Part shown: positions 34,891 through 46,626 of the stretch, one piece after another
Layout of the letters: the number at the start of each line of letters is the position of its first letter
Position numbering within the stretch: position 1 is the stretch's first letter
From: Nocardiopsis sp. ATB16-24
GTDB taxonomy: Bacteria > Actinomycetota > Actinomycetes > Streptosporangiales > Streptosporangiaceae
Length of the DNA: 64,000 bases
Assembly: GCF_030271535.1 (NCBI RefSeq)
Contig: NZ_JASCXJ010000023.1
Span: 1 to 64,000, forward strand
Direction of reading: 5' to 3'
Position numbers and translations under genes: made by a program
Notes under the pieces: generated by a model
Told to the model about the DNA's origin: nothing
Database searches by the model: none
What the model saw: only the letters and a program-made list of their open reading frames with translations

Positions 34891-34969
34891 CCACGCGAGA
34901 GAGACCCCTTCGGGGGCGCCGACGGGGCAATACTCCCCAGTAACCTCTCAGGCACCATGGACCGCGTGG
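34891..34969 (+). ncRNA. Glycine riboswitch aptamer upstream of gcvP
   Basis: The fold matches the glycine aptamer. P1 is CCACGCG (34891-34897) pairing exactly with CGCGTGG (34963-34969). The core includes GAGAGACC, a small CCCCTTCGGGG hairpin, GCGCCGACGGGGCAA (family consensus GCCGAAGGRGCAA), a GGGG/CCCC arm, then CCTCTCAGGCA followed by GGACCG, the most conserved glycine-aptamer strings. A second complete aptamer is not seen; the 70 bases after it may form the partial helix of singlet riboswitches. It lies about 100 bases before the gcvP start and should raise expression when glycine is plentiful. Confidence 0.88.
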
Positions 34970-35071
34970 AGTAGGCCGCTCTGAAGCCGTGGCACCGTGG
35001 TGCCCGGTGACAGAGGGGGAGACCGTGAGGAACACCGCCGACCAGATTCGGCCTGTCACCAGGAGGTCTCC

Positions 35072-37966
<2,895 letters not shown>

Positions 37967-37976
37967 GGACCCTCGT

Positions 37977-38008
37977 GCGGGGCGCCGACCTTCGGGGCGG
38001 CGCCCCGC
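37977..38008 (+). terminator. Terminator after gcvP
   Basis: GCGGGGCGCCG (37977-37987) pairs with CGGCGCCCCGC (37998-38008), 10 bases after the stop and followed by CTGCTTTCC. Confidence 0.75.
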
Positions 38009-38191
38009 CTGCTTTCCCCGAACGGGTCCGCGTCGTGAGGACGGGGCCCGCCCTCTTTCTTCGGCATGGGCGGGAACAGGACGGGAACAGGCGAGGGAGA
38101 GACTTCTTCGCACCCTTCGCGCGTTAGGGTTGCCGCGAGACCGGTCGCGTTCCCACCACGCGAACCAACGCCCCCTGGAAAGCACGACACG

Positions 38192-39460
38192 ATGACCACG
38201 ACGCCCGGATCCTCCGCGCGCCCCGGCCCCACCGATCCGCCCTCGGCCACCGACCCGCAGGACGTCGGGGACGAGGCCCCGACCCGGGAGCGCGACGCCT
38301 CGCGACTGTGCGACCAGGCCCAGGACCTCGCCTCGACCGGCCACCTGGCACGCGCGGCCGAACTCTACCGGCGGGCCCTGTCCTGCGCCTCTCGCCCGAG
38401 CGTGCAGGCTCGCGCCCTGCTCGGTCTGGCCGTGGTCGAGGACCGACGCGACGACCCGGGCGCCTCCCGCGAGGCGGCCCGTCGTGCCCTGGCCACCGGG
38501 GACGAGCGTCACGCCCCGCGAGCCGCCCACCACCTGGCCCTGTCCCTTGAACAGGACGGCCGGACGGAGGAGGCCGAGGCCGTCTGGCGCCGACTGCTCG
38601 AACTGGGGGGACCGGCCCACACCGCTGTGGCCCACTACGGACTGGCCCGTGCCGCCGAGGAGCGCGGTGACCCGGTGGGAGCCGAGGAGCACTGGGAGGC
38701 GGCGCTCACCCTGCCGTCCGCGCCCGGGGAGATCGGTCGCCTGCACGCCGCCACGGTCGTCGACGCCTCCCAAGACCTGGCCGAGCGTCTTTTGGGCAGA
38801 GGCCTGCCCGGCGCGGCCGTGGTGGCCGCAGAACGCGGTCTGACGGTGGCCGATGACCCCCGCCTGCGTCTGTTGCGCGCGGCCGCCCACCTCGAACACG
38901 CCATCGCCGACGTCGGAGCGATCGTCGATCCGCCCGACGATGGGGAGGGGCCGGAGGAGACCGTTTCCGCCTCCGACCCCGGTACGTCGGCCGCGGCGGT
39001 GGAACTCCTCGCCGGACTGCTCGCGCTACGCGGGGACACCACGGCGGCGGAGCGGGTGTGGCGCTGGGGGTTGACCGGACGGGACGAGACCGCGGAGCGG
39101 GTGCGTTCGCGGTTGCGCAGGGGGTTCGCCCCGCACCAGGAGGACGAAGGGGACGGCGAGGCGCGACCGCCGTGGTGGGAGCCCTACCTGGAGGAGGCGG
39201 TGGTGACCTCGAGTTCGCCCGCGCTGGCGGGCGAGTTGTTCGCGGTCATCACTCGGATGCACGCCCTGTTGGCGTTGCCCGTGGTGGAGGCGGAGGCCCG
39301 GCCGGACGCTCTGCGGGCGGCCATGGAGCAGGCGTTGCGCACCCCGAGCGGGTTGCTGTGGGGCCCTGGTGTGCACGCCGACTTCCGGCGGCGGTTGAGC
39401 GAGGCGATGGGGGGTCGGGACGTGCTGCCCGAGGACTGGCCCGACCAGGAACGGCGGTGA
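38192..39460 (+). CDS. TPR-repeat protein of unknown function
   Basis: The 422-residue protein is mostly helical with several tetratricopeptide-like units, for example GHLARAAELYRRALSCA, GLAVVEDRRDDPGASREAAR, LALSLEQDGRTEEAEAVWRR and GLARAAEERGDPVGAEEHWE. The N-terminal 40 residues are Pro/Asp-rich and disordered. There is no signal peptide, so it is cytoplasmic and probably a scaffold. ATG at 38192 was chosen because homologue-like sequence begins after it; an earlier in-frame ATG at 38066 lacks a binding site. It has its own promoter region after the gcvP terminator. Confidence 0.75.
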   Translation: MTTTPGSSARPGPTDPPSATDPQDVGDEAPTRERDASRLCDQAQDLASTGHLARAAELYRRALSCASRPSVQARALLGLAVVEDRRDDPGASREAARRALATGDERHAPRAAHHLALSLEQDGRTEEAEAVWRRLLELGGPAHTAVAHYGLARAAEERGDPVGAEEHWEAALTLPSAPGEIGRLHAATVVDASQDLAERLLGRGLPGAAVVAAERGLTVADDPRLRLLRAAAHLEHAIADVGAIVDPPDDGEGPEETVSASDPGTSAAAVELLAGLLALRGDTTAAERVWRWGLTGRDETAERVRSRLRRGFAPHQEDEGDGEARPPWWEPYLEEAVVTSSSPALAGELFAVITRMHALLALPVVEAEARPDALRAAMEQALRTPSGLLWGPGVHADFRRRLSEAMGGRDVLPEDWPDQERR

Positions 39461-39646
39461 GGTCCGGCTCGGGTCGCCGAGGGTCCTGCCCAAAGGTGAG
39501 CAGGCCCCAGGGCGTTCCGAGGCCACCGGGGGTGGTCGGACGCCGAAGGCTCCGGGCCACGGAGCAGCGGGCCGGAGGCGGCACGGAGCGAGGTTCGAGG
39601 GCGGCGGGGTGGAGCGCGGCCGAGAAGTCCCTCGCCCCCCGGTGAC

Positions 39647-39687
39647 GCGACACCGCCCGGGGGCGTGGGCCCCACGGGCGGTGTCGC
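39647..39687. terminator. Bidirectional terminator between TPR and DUF5999 genes
   Basis: GCGACACCGCCCG (39647-39659) pairs perfectly with CGGGCGGTGTCGC (39675-39687). It lies between two converging genes, much closer to the minus-strand stop (39722). Confidence 0.65.
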
Positions 39688-39721
39688 CGACCTCGCGGAC
39701 GGCGATCCGGTGGTGTCGTGG

Positions 39722-39910
39722 TCAGGCGGCGACGTTGGGTCGTCGCGGAGCGACGACCGCCCCGTCGGGGAGGAGTTCACCGGTGTCCTCGAAAAGGACG
39801 ACACCGTTGCAGAGCAGGCTCCAACCCTGTTCGGGGTGGCTGGATACGACCCGGGCCGCCTCGCGGCCGGTGTCCGTGGAGGACGGGCAGGGAGGTTCGT
39901 GGCTGCACAT
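39722..39910 (-). CDS. DUF5999 small protein (62 aa)
   Basis: The protein begins MCSHEPPCPSSTDTGREAAR and contains HPEQGWSLLCNGVVLFEDTG and ELLPDGAVVAPRRP, a near full-length match to a small conserved actinobacterial family (DUF5999) whose members start MCxHxPPCP. Three cysteines (two at the N terminus, one central) might bind metal. The ATG at 39910 was preferred over an in-frame GTG 21 bases upstream because family members begin at MC and GAAAGG precedes it. Function unknown. Confidence 0.85.
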   Translation of the reverse strand: MCSHEPPCPSSTDTGREAARVVSSHPEQGWSLLCNGVVLFEDTGELLPDGAVVAPRRPNVAA

Positions 39911-40091
39911 GGAACAGGCCTTTCGGTCCACAGGCTCATCGTCGAGCTGACCTCAGGATAGTGTCTGACATCACATGTTCATCGTGTTTCGGGTCGGCCG
40001 GGATGGGCCTGTCCGTACGCCTCCCTCGTCCCGCACGGAAGATCCGCAGGTCGGTGAAGGTCTCCGCCCCGTCGGCCGCTCCGGTCGGGGG

Positions 40092-41522
40092 TCAGTATCC
40101 GCCGCGTGTACGGCGTGCCGCGGGTCGACTGCGCATGCCCGCGCCGGCGAGGCCGCCGTGCTGGAAGGCGCGTACCAGCTCGCCGCCCAGGTTGACCCCG
40201 GCGCCCAGGGCCAGACCCACCGTGACCGCCTCGGCCAGACCGAGCAGGCCCGCCCCCGCGTTGCCCTGCGTGAGCTCGATCAGACCCCGGTACAGGATGC
40301 TTCCCGGAAGCAACGGCGCGATCGCCGGTACCAGGTAGGGCAGCACGGGCCTGCGTGTGCGGCGGGCCAACCAGTGGCCGACCACGCCCACCGCGATCGC
40401 CCCCGCGAGCGTGCCCACCACCGGCGGGACCTGTAGCACCTCGCGCATGTTCGCGTAGATCAACCAGATCATCACGCCCATCACGCCGATCATGGGGAGC
40501 ATCCTCGGCGGTACGACGAGCGAGATGGCGAAGGCCATCGCGATTCCGGCCGCGCCGAGCAGAACCGGGATCTCCATCGAGGTGCCCGCCGAGGGCAGGG
40601 TCTCCAGATCGATGTGCACGCCCAGGCGCTGGGCGGTGTAGGCCACCGCCGCCACGCCCGAGACGATGGCGCCCAGGGTGAAGAAGGTCTCCAGCAGGCG
40701 GGCGGCCGCCGAGACGTAGGTGCCGCTGATACCGTCCTGAAGGCTGGAGACCAACGGGCGCCCGGGAAGGAGGGCCATGATGTTCCCGGTGATGATGGCC
40801 CCGGCCTTGAGCCCCAGGTCCATGGTGTTGCTCACCCACAGCAGGGCCACGCCGATCGTCGCGGCGACCACGGCCGCGGCGGCCATCTGGTAGAACTCCG
40901 CGACACCGCGCTTGGCCAGGAAGACGGCGGTGCGGTCGCCCAGCACGGTGGCGAGCAGCGCCACGGTCGCCACGATGAAACCGCCCCCCATCATCACGCT
41001 CGCGCTGGAGGCGATGAGGCCGAACCCGACCGCGATGAGCCAGTTGGGATAGGGCATCCGAGCCCGACGGATCCTGGCCAGGCGGGCGGAGGCGTCCTCC
41101 AGTTCCAGCAGGCCCAGCGCCGCCTCCTGTACCAGGGTGTGCAGTTCGCTGACGCGGAAGTAGTCCAGGGTCCTGCGACGCACGACCCGCTCGCCGGTGA
41201 TCGGATGGTGGTCGCCGCCGGGATGGGTGGACAGGGTGATGGTGGTGAAGGTGACGGAGACCTCCGAGCGCGGCAGGTTGAAGGCGATGGCGAGGCTGAG
41301 CATGGCCTCGCTGACGGCTTCGGTGCCCTCACCACTGGCGAGCATCAGTTCGCCGACGCGCAGCACCAGATCGATGGCGCGTGCGTCGGGAAGGCTGACG
41401 TCCTCGTCCTCGTCGAGCCCGTCGGGGGTCAGTTCCCGTTCGTGCGCCGCCCGCCAGTCCCGCATCCTGCTGAGCATGCGGTCCTCGCTCGGGGGTACGT
41501 GCCGTTCCGGCTTGCCTGGCAT
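40092..41522 (-). CDS. ThrE-type threonine/serine exporter family protein
   Basis: The 476-residue protein combines the DUF1212 and DUF3815 halves found fused in Corynebacterium ThrE, which exports threonine and serine. The cytoplasmic N-terminal part (to about 190) contains VGELMLASGEGTEAVSEAML, TTITLSTHPGG and RVSELHTLVQEAALGLL; then about ten membrane segments follow, including MALLPGRPLVSSLQDGISG and PGSILYRGLIELTQGNAGAG. The ATG at 41522 follows GGAGACAGG on its strand. The C terminus is Arg-rich. Substrate by family only. Confidence 0.88.
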   Translation of the reverse strand: MPGKPERHVPPSEDRMLSRMRDWRAAHERELTPDGLDEDEDVSLPDARAIDLVLRVGELMLASGEGTEAVSEAMLSLAIAFNLPRSEVSVTFTTITLSTHPGGDHHPITGERVVRRRTLDYFRVSELHTLVQEAALGLLELEDASARLARIRRARMPYPNWLIAVGFGLIASSASVMMGGGFIVATVALLATVLGDRTAVFLAKRGVAEFYQMAAAAVVAATIGVALLWVSNTMDLGLKAGAIITGNIMALLPGRPLVSSLQDGISGTYVSAAARLLETFFTLGAIVSGVAAVAYTAQRLGVHIDLETLPSAGTSMEIPVLLGAAGIAMAFAISLVVPPRMLPMIGVMGVMIWLIYANMREVLQVPPVVGTLAGAIAVGVVGHWLARRTRRPVLPYLVPAIAPLLPGSILYRGLIELTQGNAGAGLLGLAEAVTVGLALGAGVNLGGELVRAFQHGGLAGAGMRSRPAARRTRGGY

Positions 41523-41789
41523 CCCTGTCTCCGTTCCCTCCCCGCCTGTACCCGATAGTGGTCGGCGCAATGATCAAACCCTTGAGGGGACGCTGTCCAC
41601 AGCGGGCGGGTTCGCCTGGAACGGGGTCCGCGGCCGGTGAGTTCGGTCACCGGTCCTTTGTGGAAGGACGCCCCGATCCTCGGGTCGGGAGGAGGTCGAC
41701 GCTGACATCCTGGCAATCGGGGCGGTCGCGCCGGGGGGCGACGCGCCGGACCGTACGGGGCCTATGCGGGAGTGTCATCGCGGTGACGG

Positions 41790-42497
41790 TCACGGGTAAA
41801 GGGGAGCGCCACCGGCTCCGCCGTGCTCGCCCGGGCGCACCAGTCCGCTCTCGTAGGCGTACACCACGGCCTGGACCCGATCGCGTAGCCCCAGCTTGGA
41901 GAGGATGCTGCCCACGTGTGACTTGACGGTGGCCTCTCCCAGCACCAGGTGGGCGGCGATCTCGGCGTTGGACCATCCGCGTGCGAGCAGTCCCAGAACC
42001 TCGCGCTCGCGGGTGCTGAGCGGGCTCCGCCCGGCCTCGGTGTCGGTGGGACCGTCGGACAGAAGGGGGGCGAAGCGGTCCAGCAGACGGCGCAGGACCG
42101 GCGGGGAGATGCTCGCGCCTCCGGCCGCGACCACCTCGACGGCGGTGATCAGTTCGGCGGGCGGGGCGTCCTTGAGCAGGAAGCCGGTGGCGCCCGCGTG
42201 CAGCATCCCGATCGCGTACTCGTCCAGATCGAAGGTGGTCAGCCCCAGGACCCGGATCCGATGCCCCTGGGAACGCGCCCACGACAGGATCCGCCCGGTG
42301 GCCTCGATCCCGTCGGTTCCGACCATGCGCACGTCCATCAGGACGACGTCGGGGAGCAGGGCGCGGACCGAGCGGACCGCCTCGCGACCGTCGGAGGCCT
42401 CACCCACCACGGACAGGTGGGGAGAGGACTCCAGGATCATGCGGAAACCGGCGCGGACGAGGGGCTGGTCGTCGACCAGCAGTACTGAGACGGGCAC
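41790..42497 (-). CDS. NarL/LuxR-type response regulator without adjacent kinase
   Basis: The 235-residue regulator has a receiver domain (VLLVDDQPLVRAGF; phosphoacceptor Asp55 in DVVLMDVRM; GATGFLLKD with the conserved Lys) and a LuxR helix-turn-helix (LSTREREVLGLLARGWSNAE, GEATVKSHVGSILSKLGLRD). The GTG start at 42497 was chosen because the receiver begins there; no binding site is visible, and a TACGGCACAAT patch about ten bases upstream suggests a leaderless transcript. No histidine kinase gene is nearby; its partner must be elsewhere. Confidence 0.88.
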   Translation of the reverse strand: MPVSVLLVDDQPLVRAGFRMILESSPHLSVVGEASDGREAVRSVRALLPDVVLMDVRMVGTDGIEATGRILSWARSQGHRIRVLGLTTFDLDEYAIGMLHAGATGFLLKDAPPAELITAVEVVAAGGASISPPVLRRLLDRFAPLLSDGPTDTEAGRSPLSTREREVLGLLARGWSNAEIAAHLVLGEATVKSHVGSILSKLGLRDRVQAVVYAYESGLVRPGEHGGAGGAPLYP

Positions 42498-42535
42498 GAG
42501 GGTGATTGTGCCGTATCGGGGACGCGGGCCGAAGA

Positions 42536-43372
42536 TCAGTGCGTGGTGTTCGGGCGGGAGGAGCCGGCCTTGAGGACGGGCAGGGGCGGCGGGGTCCCAC
42601 CGAACTCCGGGCACAGCGCCTGGTGTTCGCACCAGTCGCACAACCTGCTCTTCCTGGGCCGCCAGATCCCCGTACGGCCGGCCGTCTCGATCTGCGCCCA
42701 GATGTCGGAGATCTCGGCCTCGGCCGCGCGCAGTTCGTCCTCGGTGGGGTCGTACCAGCGCACCGCACCGTCACCGCCCAGGTAGACGAGTTGGAGACGG
42801 GTGGGGACGACACCGAGATCGCGCCAGATCATCACCGCGTAGAAGAAGATCTGGAGGCGGTCCTTGTCCTCGAAACGAGGAAGGGGCGACTTGCCGGTCT
42901 TGTAGTCCACGATCCGGATCTGTCCGGAGGGCGAGACGTCGAGCCGGTCCACGTAGCCGCGCAGACGCAGGCCGGTGGGGAGGGACACCTGTAGGCGCAT
43001 CTCGCGGTCGCGGGGTTCCAGGGTGGTGGGGTTCTCCAGGTCGAAGTAGCGTCGGACCAGGGCACGGGCCGACTCCAACCAGGTGCCGAGTTCCTCCTCA
43101 TCGGCGAAGAGTTCCACCAGTTCGGGTCTGCGTTCGCTCAGCCTCTTCCACTGGGGATCGACGAGGCCGCGGGCGTTGTGGGGGGTGCGTGCCTCGGCGG
43201 GCAGTTCGTAGAGGCGTTCCAGACAGGCGTGGACGAGGGTGCCGCGCAGGGCCGCGGTGCTGGGCTTCTCGGGCAGCCGGTCGATGGCGCGGAAGCGGAA
43301 CAGCAGCGGACATTGCAGGAAGTCGCCCGCCCGGGAGGGGGAGAGGGCCGACGGTAGGAGCGCGGTGGTCAT
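42536..43372 (-). CDS. RecB-family exonuclease with Fe-S cluster motif
   Basis: The 278-residue protein is a stand-alone PD-(D/E)XK nuclease (Cas4/RecB-like). LSPSRAGDFLQCPLLFRFRA gives the first cysteine (Cys21); the catalytic core has RGYVDRLDVSPSG and IRIVDYKTGKSP; three more cysteines lie at the end (RLCDWCEHQALCPEF), together the four ligands of a 4Fe-4S cluster. No helicase domain is attached. The orthologue of M. tuberculosis Rv2119 by position near trmI and the proteasome genes. The ATG at 43372 is separated from the divergent site-2 protease gene by 108 bases. Confidence 0.9.
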   Translation of the reverse strand: MTTALLPSALSPSRAGDFLQCPLLFRFRAIDRLPEKPSTAALRGTLVHACLERLYELPAEARTPHNARGLVDPQWKRLSERRPELVELFADEEELGTWLESARALVRRYFDLENPTTLEPRDREMRLQVSLPTGLRLRGYVDRLDVSPSGQIRIVDYKTGKSPLPRFEDKDRLQIFFYAVMIWRDLGVVPTRLQLVYLGGDGAVRWYDPTEDELRAAEAEISDIWAQIETAGRTGIWRPRKSRLCDWCEHQALCPEFGGTPPPLPVLKAGSSRPNTTH

Positions 43373-43468
43373 AGGAGGAGCCTATGAGACGGGAGTGGTG
43401 CGTGAAAGCGGATCGTGGGCGCTCCTGGGATGTGGCGGACCGGGGACGTCCTCAGGGCCCGTCGGCCG

Positions 43469-43474
43469 TAGGCT
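43469..43474 (+). promoter_or_regulatory. Putative -10 box (TAGGCT) giving a leaderless site-2 protease mRNA
   Basis: TAGGCT lies six bases before the GTG start at 43481, matching the TANNNT form and spacing of leaderless actinobacterial promoters. There is no AGGAGG site. Confidence 0.45.
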
Positions 43475-43480
43475 GAGGGT

Positions 43481-44632
43481 GTGACGACCGAGAGTGACGC
43501 ATCCGCACCGAGGCCCGGTGACCGTTCCAGCACGGGGCTGTTGATCGGACGCCCCTTCGGGGTCCCCGTCTACGTGACATCCTCGTGGTTGATCGTGGCC
43601 GTGCTGATCACCCTGGTCTACGGGGGTGTGGTGCAGGGCCGACTGGCGTTGGGACCCTGGTCCTACCTGCTGGCGTTCCTCTTCGCGGTCCTGCTCTACG
43701 TCTCGGTCCTGGTGCACGAGCTCGCCCACGCGGTGGTCGCGCGCATGTACGGTCTGCCGGTGCGGCGCATCGTGCTGTACGTGCTGGGCGGTGTCTCCGA
43801 GATCGAACGTGAGGCGCCCACACCGGGGCGTGAGTTCTGGATCGCCTTCGCGGGGCCGCTGTTCTCCCTTCTTCTGGCGGCCGGCGGTTTCGGGGCGTAC
43901 CTGTTCGCCGACCCGCGCAGCGTCGTGGGCGAGCTGTTGTTCCAGTTGTGGGTCGCCAACCTTCTGGTGGGCGTGTTCAACCTGTTGCCCGGTCTTCCTC
44001 TGGACGGTGGGCGGTTGCTGCGCGCGGGGGTGTGGAAGGCGACCGGCAGGCCCTTCGTGGGGAGCGTGGTCGCGGCCTGGGGCGGCAGAGTCCTGGCCCT
44101 GGTGGTGGTGGCGTTGCCGTTCCTGCTCACGTGGTCGGCGGGCGGGCGATTGAGTCCGTGGGCCGTGGTGTGGGGCCTGGTCCTGGGCGGTTTCATGTGG
44201 ATGGGCGCCACGGACGCGCTGCGCACGGCACGGGTGCGTGAGCGGGTTCCGGAGCTGCGCGCGCGTGCTCTGGCCCGTAGGGCGGTGATGGTGCCGGCCG
44301 ACACCCCGCTGGCGGAGGCCGAGCGCCGTGCGGGGGAGTCGGGCGTGACCGAGGTCGTGGTGACCGACTCCGACGGCACGGCCCTGGCGATCGTGCACCC
44401 GACGGCGGCCGGGGCCCTTCCCCGGGAGCGCCGGCCGTGGGTCCCGGTGTCGAGCGTGGCCCGTGCGGTGACGGAGCACTCCGTGGTCTCGGCGGAGATG
44501 GAGGGGGAGGAGCTGTTGGGGGCCCTCACCGTGCACCCGCTGCCCGAGTACCTGGTGGTGGAGGAGGACGGACGGGTGCACGGGGTGCTGCGGGCCGTGG
44601 ACGTCAACGCCGCCATGTCGGGCCGCGGCTGA
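43481..44632 (+). CDS. Site-2 protease, M50 family, with CBS-type tail
   Basis: M50 proteases cut membrane-embedded anti-sigma factors or other regulators. The 383-residue protein has zinc ligands in LVHELAHAVVAR (His79, Glu80, His83) and Asp175 in NLLPGLPLDGGR, in six membrane segments. The C-terminal 130 residues form tandem CBS-like domains (PADTPLAEAERRAGESGVTE and EYLVVEEDGRVHGVLRAVDV), as in the actinobacterial Rv2625c type that senses a small ligand. Starts with GTG at 43481; convergent with the next gene 13 bases on. Confidence 0.9.
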   Translation: MTTESDASAPRPGDRSSTGLLIGRPFGVPVYVTSSWLIVAVLITLVYGGVVQGRLALGPWSYLLAFLFAVLLYVSVLVHELAHAVVARMYGLPVRRIVLYVLGGVSEIEREAPTPGREFWIAFAGPLFSLLLAAGGFGAYLFADPRSVVGELLFQLWVANLLVGVFNLLPGLPLDGGRLLRAGVWKATGRPFVGSVVAAWGGRVLALVVVALPFLLTWSAGGRLSPWAVVWGLVLGGFMWMGATDALRTARVRERVPELRARALARRAVMVPADTPLAEAERRAGESGVTEVVVTDSDGTALAIVHPTAAGALPRERRPWVPVSSVARAVTEHSVVSAEMEGEELLGALTVHPLPEYLVVEEDGRVHGVLRAVDVNAAMSGRG

Positions 44633-44645
44633 GCGGCGGCTCCGG

Positions 44646-45119
44646 TCAGCGATGGGCTCCTTGGGGCCACAGCACCGACACGGGGCGGTGGAGCGCTCGT
44701 GCGTAGGCGACCACGTCCGCGGTACCGCCCGGTCCCCGTGCCGGCAGCCCGTCCCAGACGGCCACGAGCTGATCGCAACGCCGCACGAGCAGTCTCCCGG
44801 CCGCCATGTGCGCCTGGGAGGTGGACTCGGTGTGCGGCAGTTCGTGCACCAGGACGGCCCGGCGCAGGAGGCGGTCGTAGACGGGACGGTGCTCCTCGGG
44901 AAGGGCCTCCCGGTAGCGGGTCGCGGGGATGATCACCTCCAGTGGCGCCCCGGCCTCGACGACGGCCTCGGCGAAGACCGCGTCGGCGCCGTCGGCCAGG
45001 CAGGACAGGCCGACCATCTCACAGCCGTAGGGCTTGAGGTGGGCGCTGACCATCTCGGTGACGGTGCTGTGCAGTCGCGGGGTCAGAGCACGGTGGCCGG
45101 TGACTCCGATGCGGATCAC
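44646..45119 (-). CDS. Rossmann-like (SLOG/DprA-type) nucleotide-binding protein
   Basis: The 157-residue protein begins MIRIGVTGHRALTP and shows CLADGADAVFAEAVVEAG, IIPATRYREALPEE, DQLVAVWDGLPARGPGGTAD and AYARALHRPVSVLWPQGAHR. This is the layout of SLOG-fold proteins, which bind nucleotide-derived ligands; the enzyme activity, if any, is unknown. The GTG start follows GGGAGG by four bases. It lies 32 bases after the XRE regulator gene (same strand), so the two form an operon. Confidence 0.75.
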   Translation of the reverse strand: MIRIGVTGHRALTPRLHSTVTEMVSAHLKPYGCEMVGLSCLADGADAVFAEAVVEAGAPLEVIIPATRYREALPEEHRPVYDRLLRRAVLVHELPHTESTSQAHMAAGRLLVRRCDQLVAVWDGLPARGPGGTADVVAYARALHRPVSVLWPQGAHR

Positions 45120-45151
45120 GAAACCTCCCTGTTGTTCGTTTCGTGGCTTCT

Positions 45152-46474
45152 CTACCCGGAAGCAGGGATACCGGAGACCAGGGACAGAAGTCGGTCGTCC
45201 AGGTCGGCCACACAGCGTGCGGGGGGACCCGCGTAGCGGCGACGGAAGGACCGTACGCGTCCGATGACGCGTTCGGACCTGAACCGGATCCCGGTGCTCA
45301 GCGCCTCGTGTGCCAACCGGAACGCCTCGTCCACATCACCGGCGTCGGCGTGCGCCGACGCCAGCTCCACCTGGAGGACGGCGGACTGTTTGGGGTTGAC
45401 CGCCCGAGGTGCGAGGGCTTCGGCGAAGGCCCGGCGCGCCTGGTGCGGCCGGCGCAGACGTACGTCCACCAGGGCACGGTAACCGGCCACCTTGGCCTGG
45501 TCGAAGGCGAAGACCCATGGCCAGGGCGGTGCGGTGTTGCTCGACCTGGCCGCCTCCCTCTCGGCCTGGTCGAGGGCGTGGACGGCGGCGGAGCGATCGC
45601 CCGTCCCCGCATGGGCCAGGGCGCCGACACAGGCGAGCCAGGCGCGGGCCGTGGGATGGGCGGAGGGGCCGAGGACGTGCTGGGCCTCCTGGACCAGGCC
45701 GAGGCCCAGATGGGGATCCTCCGCCGTGTCGGCCTCGAAGGCGGCCAGGGAGCCCAACATGTACACGTCCAGGAGGCGCACGCCCGCCTGGCGTGCCCGG
45801 TTCACGGCCGTGCGGTAGTGCGCGCGGGCCGATCCCATGTCGCCCTGGTCGGCGTACAGCCACGCGGTGAACCCCGATGCCTCGCTCGCGGCGGCGCTGA
45901 GTTCCGAACTGAACGCGGTCCCGTGCGCCTGCTTGAGCATGTGCTCGCACAGATGCACGTGCGCCACCGCGCTGGGCAGAAGATGGGAGGAGCAGGAGCC
46001 GGCGTCCATGCGACGCTGGCCACCGGTGATCGCGCGTAGGGCGTGGGCGGTGGTGACGTCGACCGGGCGGTGGTCGGCGTCGGGCGTCCCTCCGGGCGTG
46101 GTCGCGGGAGCGGCGGTGAGCAGGGCGCCCGTGGCGACCACGCGGGCGAAGTCGCGGCGTCTCGTGGTGTTCACCCCCCTCGCGGCGGGAGCGGCCCGGG
46201 CCGGGGCCCCGCCGAAGCGCAACAGGTGCAGCGGAATGTCCAACCGTTCGGCGAGGTCGCGCACCTGGTCGATGGTCAGTGACTGCTGTCCGTTGACCAC
46301 GCGTGAGACCCAACTCTGGGAGTAGTCGATCGCGCGGGCGAGGTCGCCCTGGGACCAACCGCGTGCGGCGCGCACCCCCTCGAGCACCGCCGCCATGTCA
46401 CAGGTGGCCAGCGCTTGGGCTATGCGAGGCCGCGTCCACAGGTCCACGGGAGGACCGCCGTCTGGTTGGGGCAT
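45152..46474 (-). CDS. XRE-family helix-turn-helix regulator with TPR-like C-terminal domain
   Basis: The 440-residue regulator has a Cro/XRE DNA-binding domain (about 25-90: GWSQGDLARAIDYSQSWVSR, NGQQSLTIDQVRDLAERLDI). A long helical C-terminal part follows, with repeats such as ASGFTAWLYADQGDMGSARA, ARAWLACVGALAHAGTGDRS and ASAHADAGDVDEAFRLAHEA, typical of TPR folds that bind peptides or small signals. It is common in Streptomyces and relatives but unassigned. The gene is divergent from the small gene at 46627, and an inverted repeat (46528-46553) between them may be its operator. Confidence 0.85.
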   Translation of the reverse strand: MPQPDGGPPVDLWTRPRIAQALATCDMAAVLEGVRAARGWSQGDLARAIDYSQSWVSRVVNGQQSLTIDQVRDLAERLDIPLHLLRFGGAPARAAPAARGVNTTRRRDFARVVATGALLTAAPATTPGGTPDADHRPVDVTTAHALRAITGGQRRMDAGSCSSHLLPSAVAHVHLCEHMLKQAHGTAFSSELSAAASEASGFTAWLYADQGDMGSARAHYRTAVNRARQAGVRLLDVYMLGSLAAFEADTAEDPHLGLGLVQEAQHVLGPSAHPTARAWLACVGALAHAGTGDRSAAVHALDQAEREAARSSNTAPPWPWVFAFDQAKVAGYRALVDVRLRRPHQARRAFAEALAPRAVNPKQSAVLQVELASAHADAGDVDEAFRLAHEALSTGIRFRSERVIGRVRSFRRRYAGPPARCVADLDDRLLSLVSGIPASG

Positions 46475-46527
46475 GAGCTTAGGTTAGGGACTGTCGGTGG
46501 GTCTTGGGGGCTATATGGGAGAAAGAA

Positions 46528-46553
46528 GGCCCTATGCGGGATCGGCATAGGCC
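46528..46553. promoter_or_regulatory. Imperfect inverted repeat, possible operator of the XRE regulator
   Basis: GGCCCTATGC (46528-46537) and GCATAGGCC (46545-46553) form a dyad with one extra C in the left arm, in the divergent spacer 54 bases before the XRE gene start and 74 before 46627. TATAT at 46512 is close by. Confidence 0.45.
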
Positions 46554-46626
46554 TCTTCGTCCACACTCTCGATACGGCAGAGTACAAGGGTCGTTGGTCC
46601 CGGTAGTGCCTGGGAGGGAAAGCCCC

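Noticed and set aside
34970-35071. Second glycine aptamer of a tandem riboswitch
   Set aside because: The conserved GCCGAA...GGGCAA and CTCTCAGGCA strings do not occur a second time; only a possible partial helix remains.
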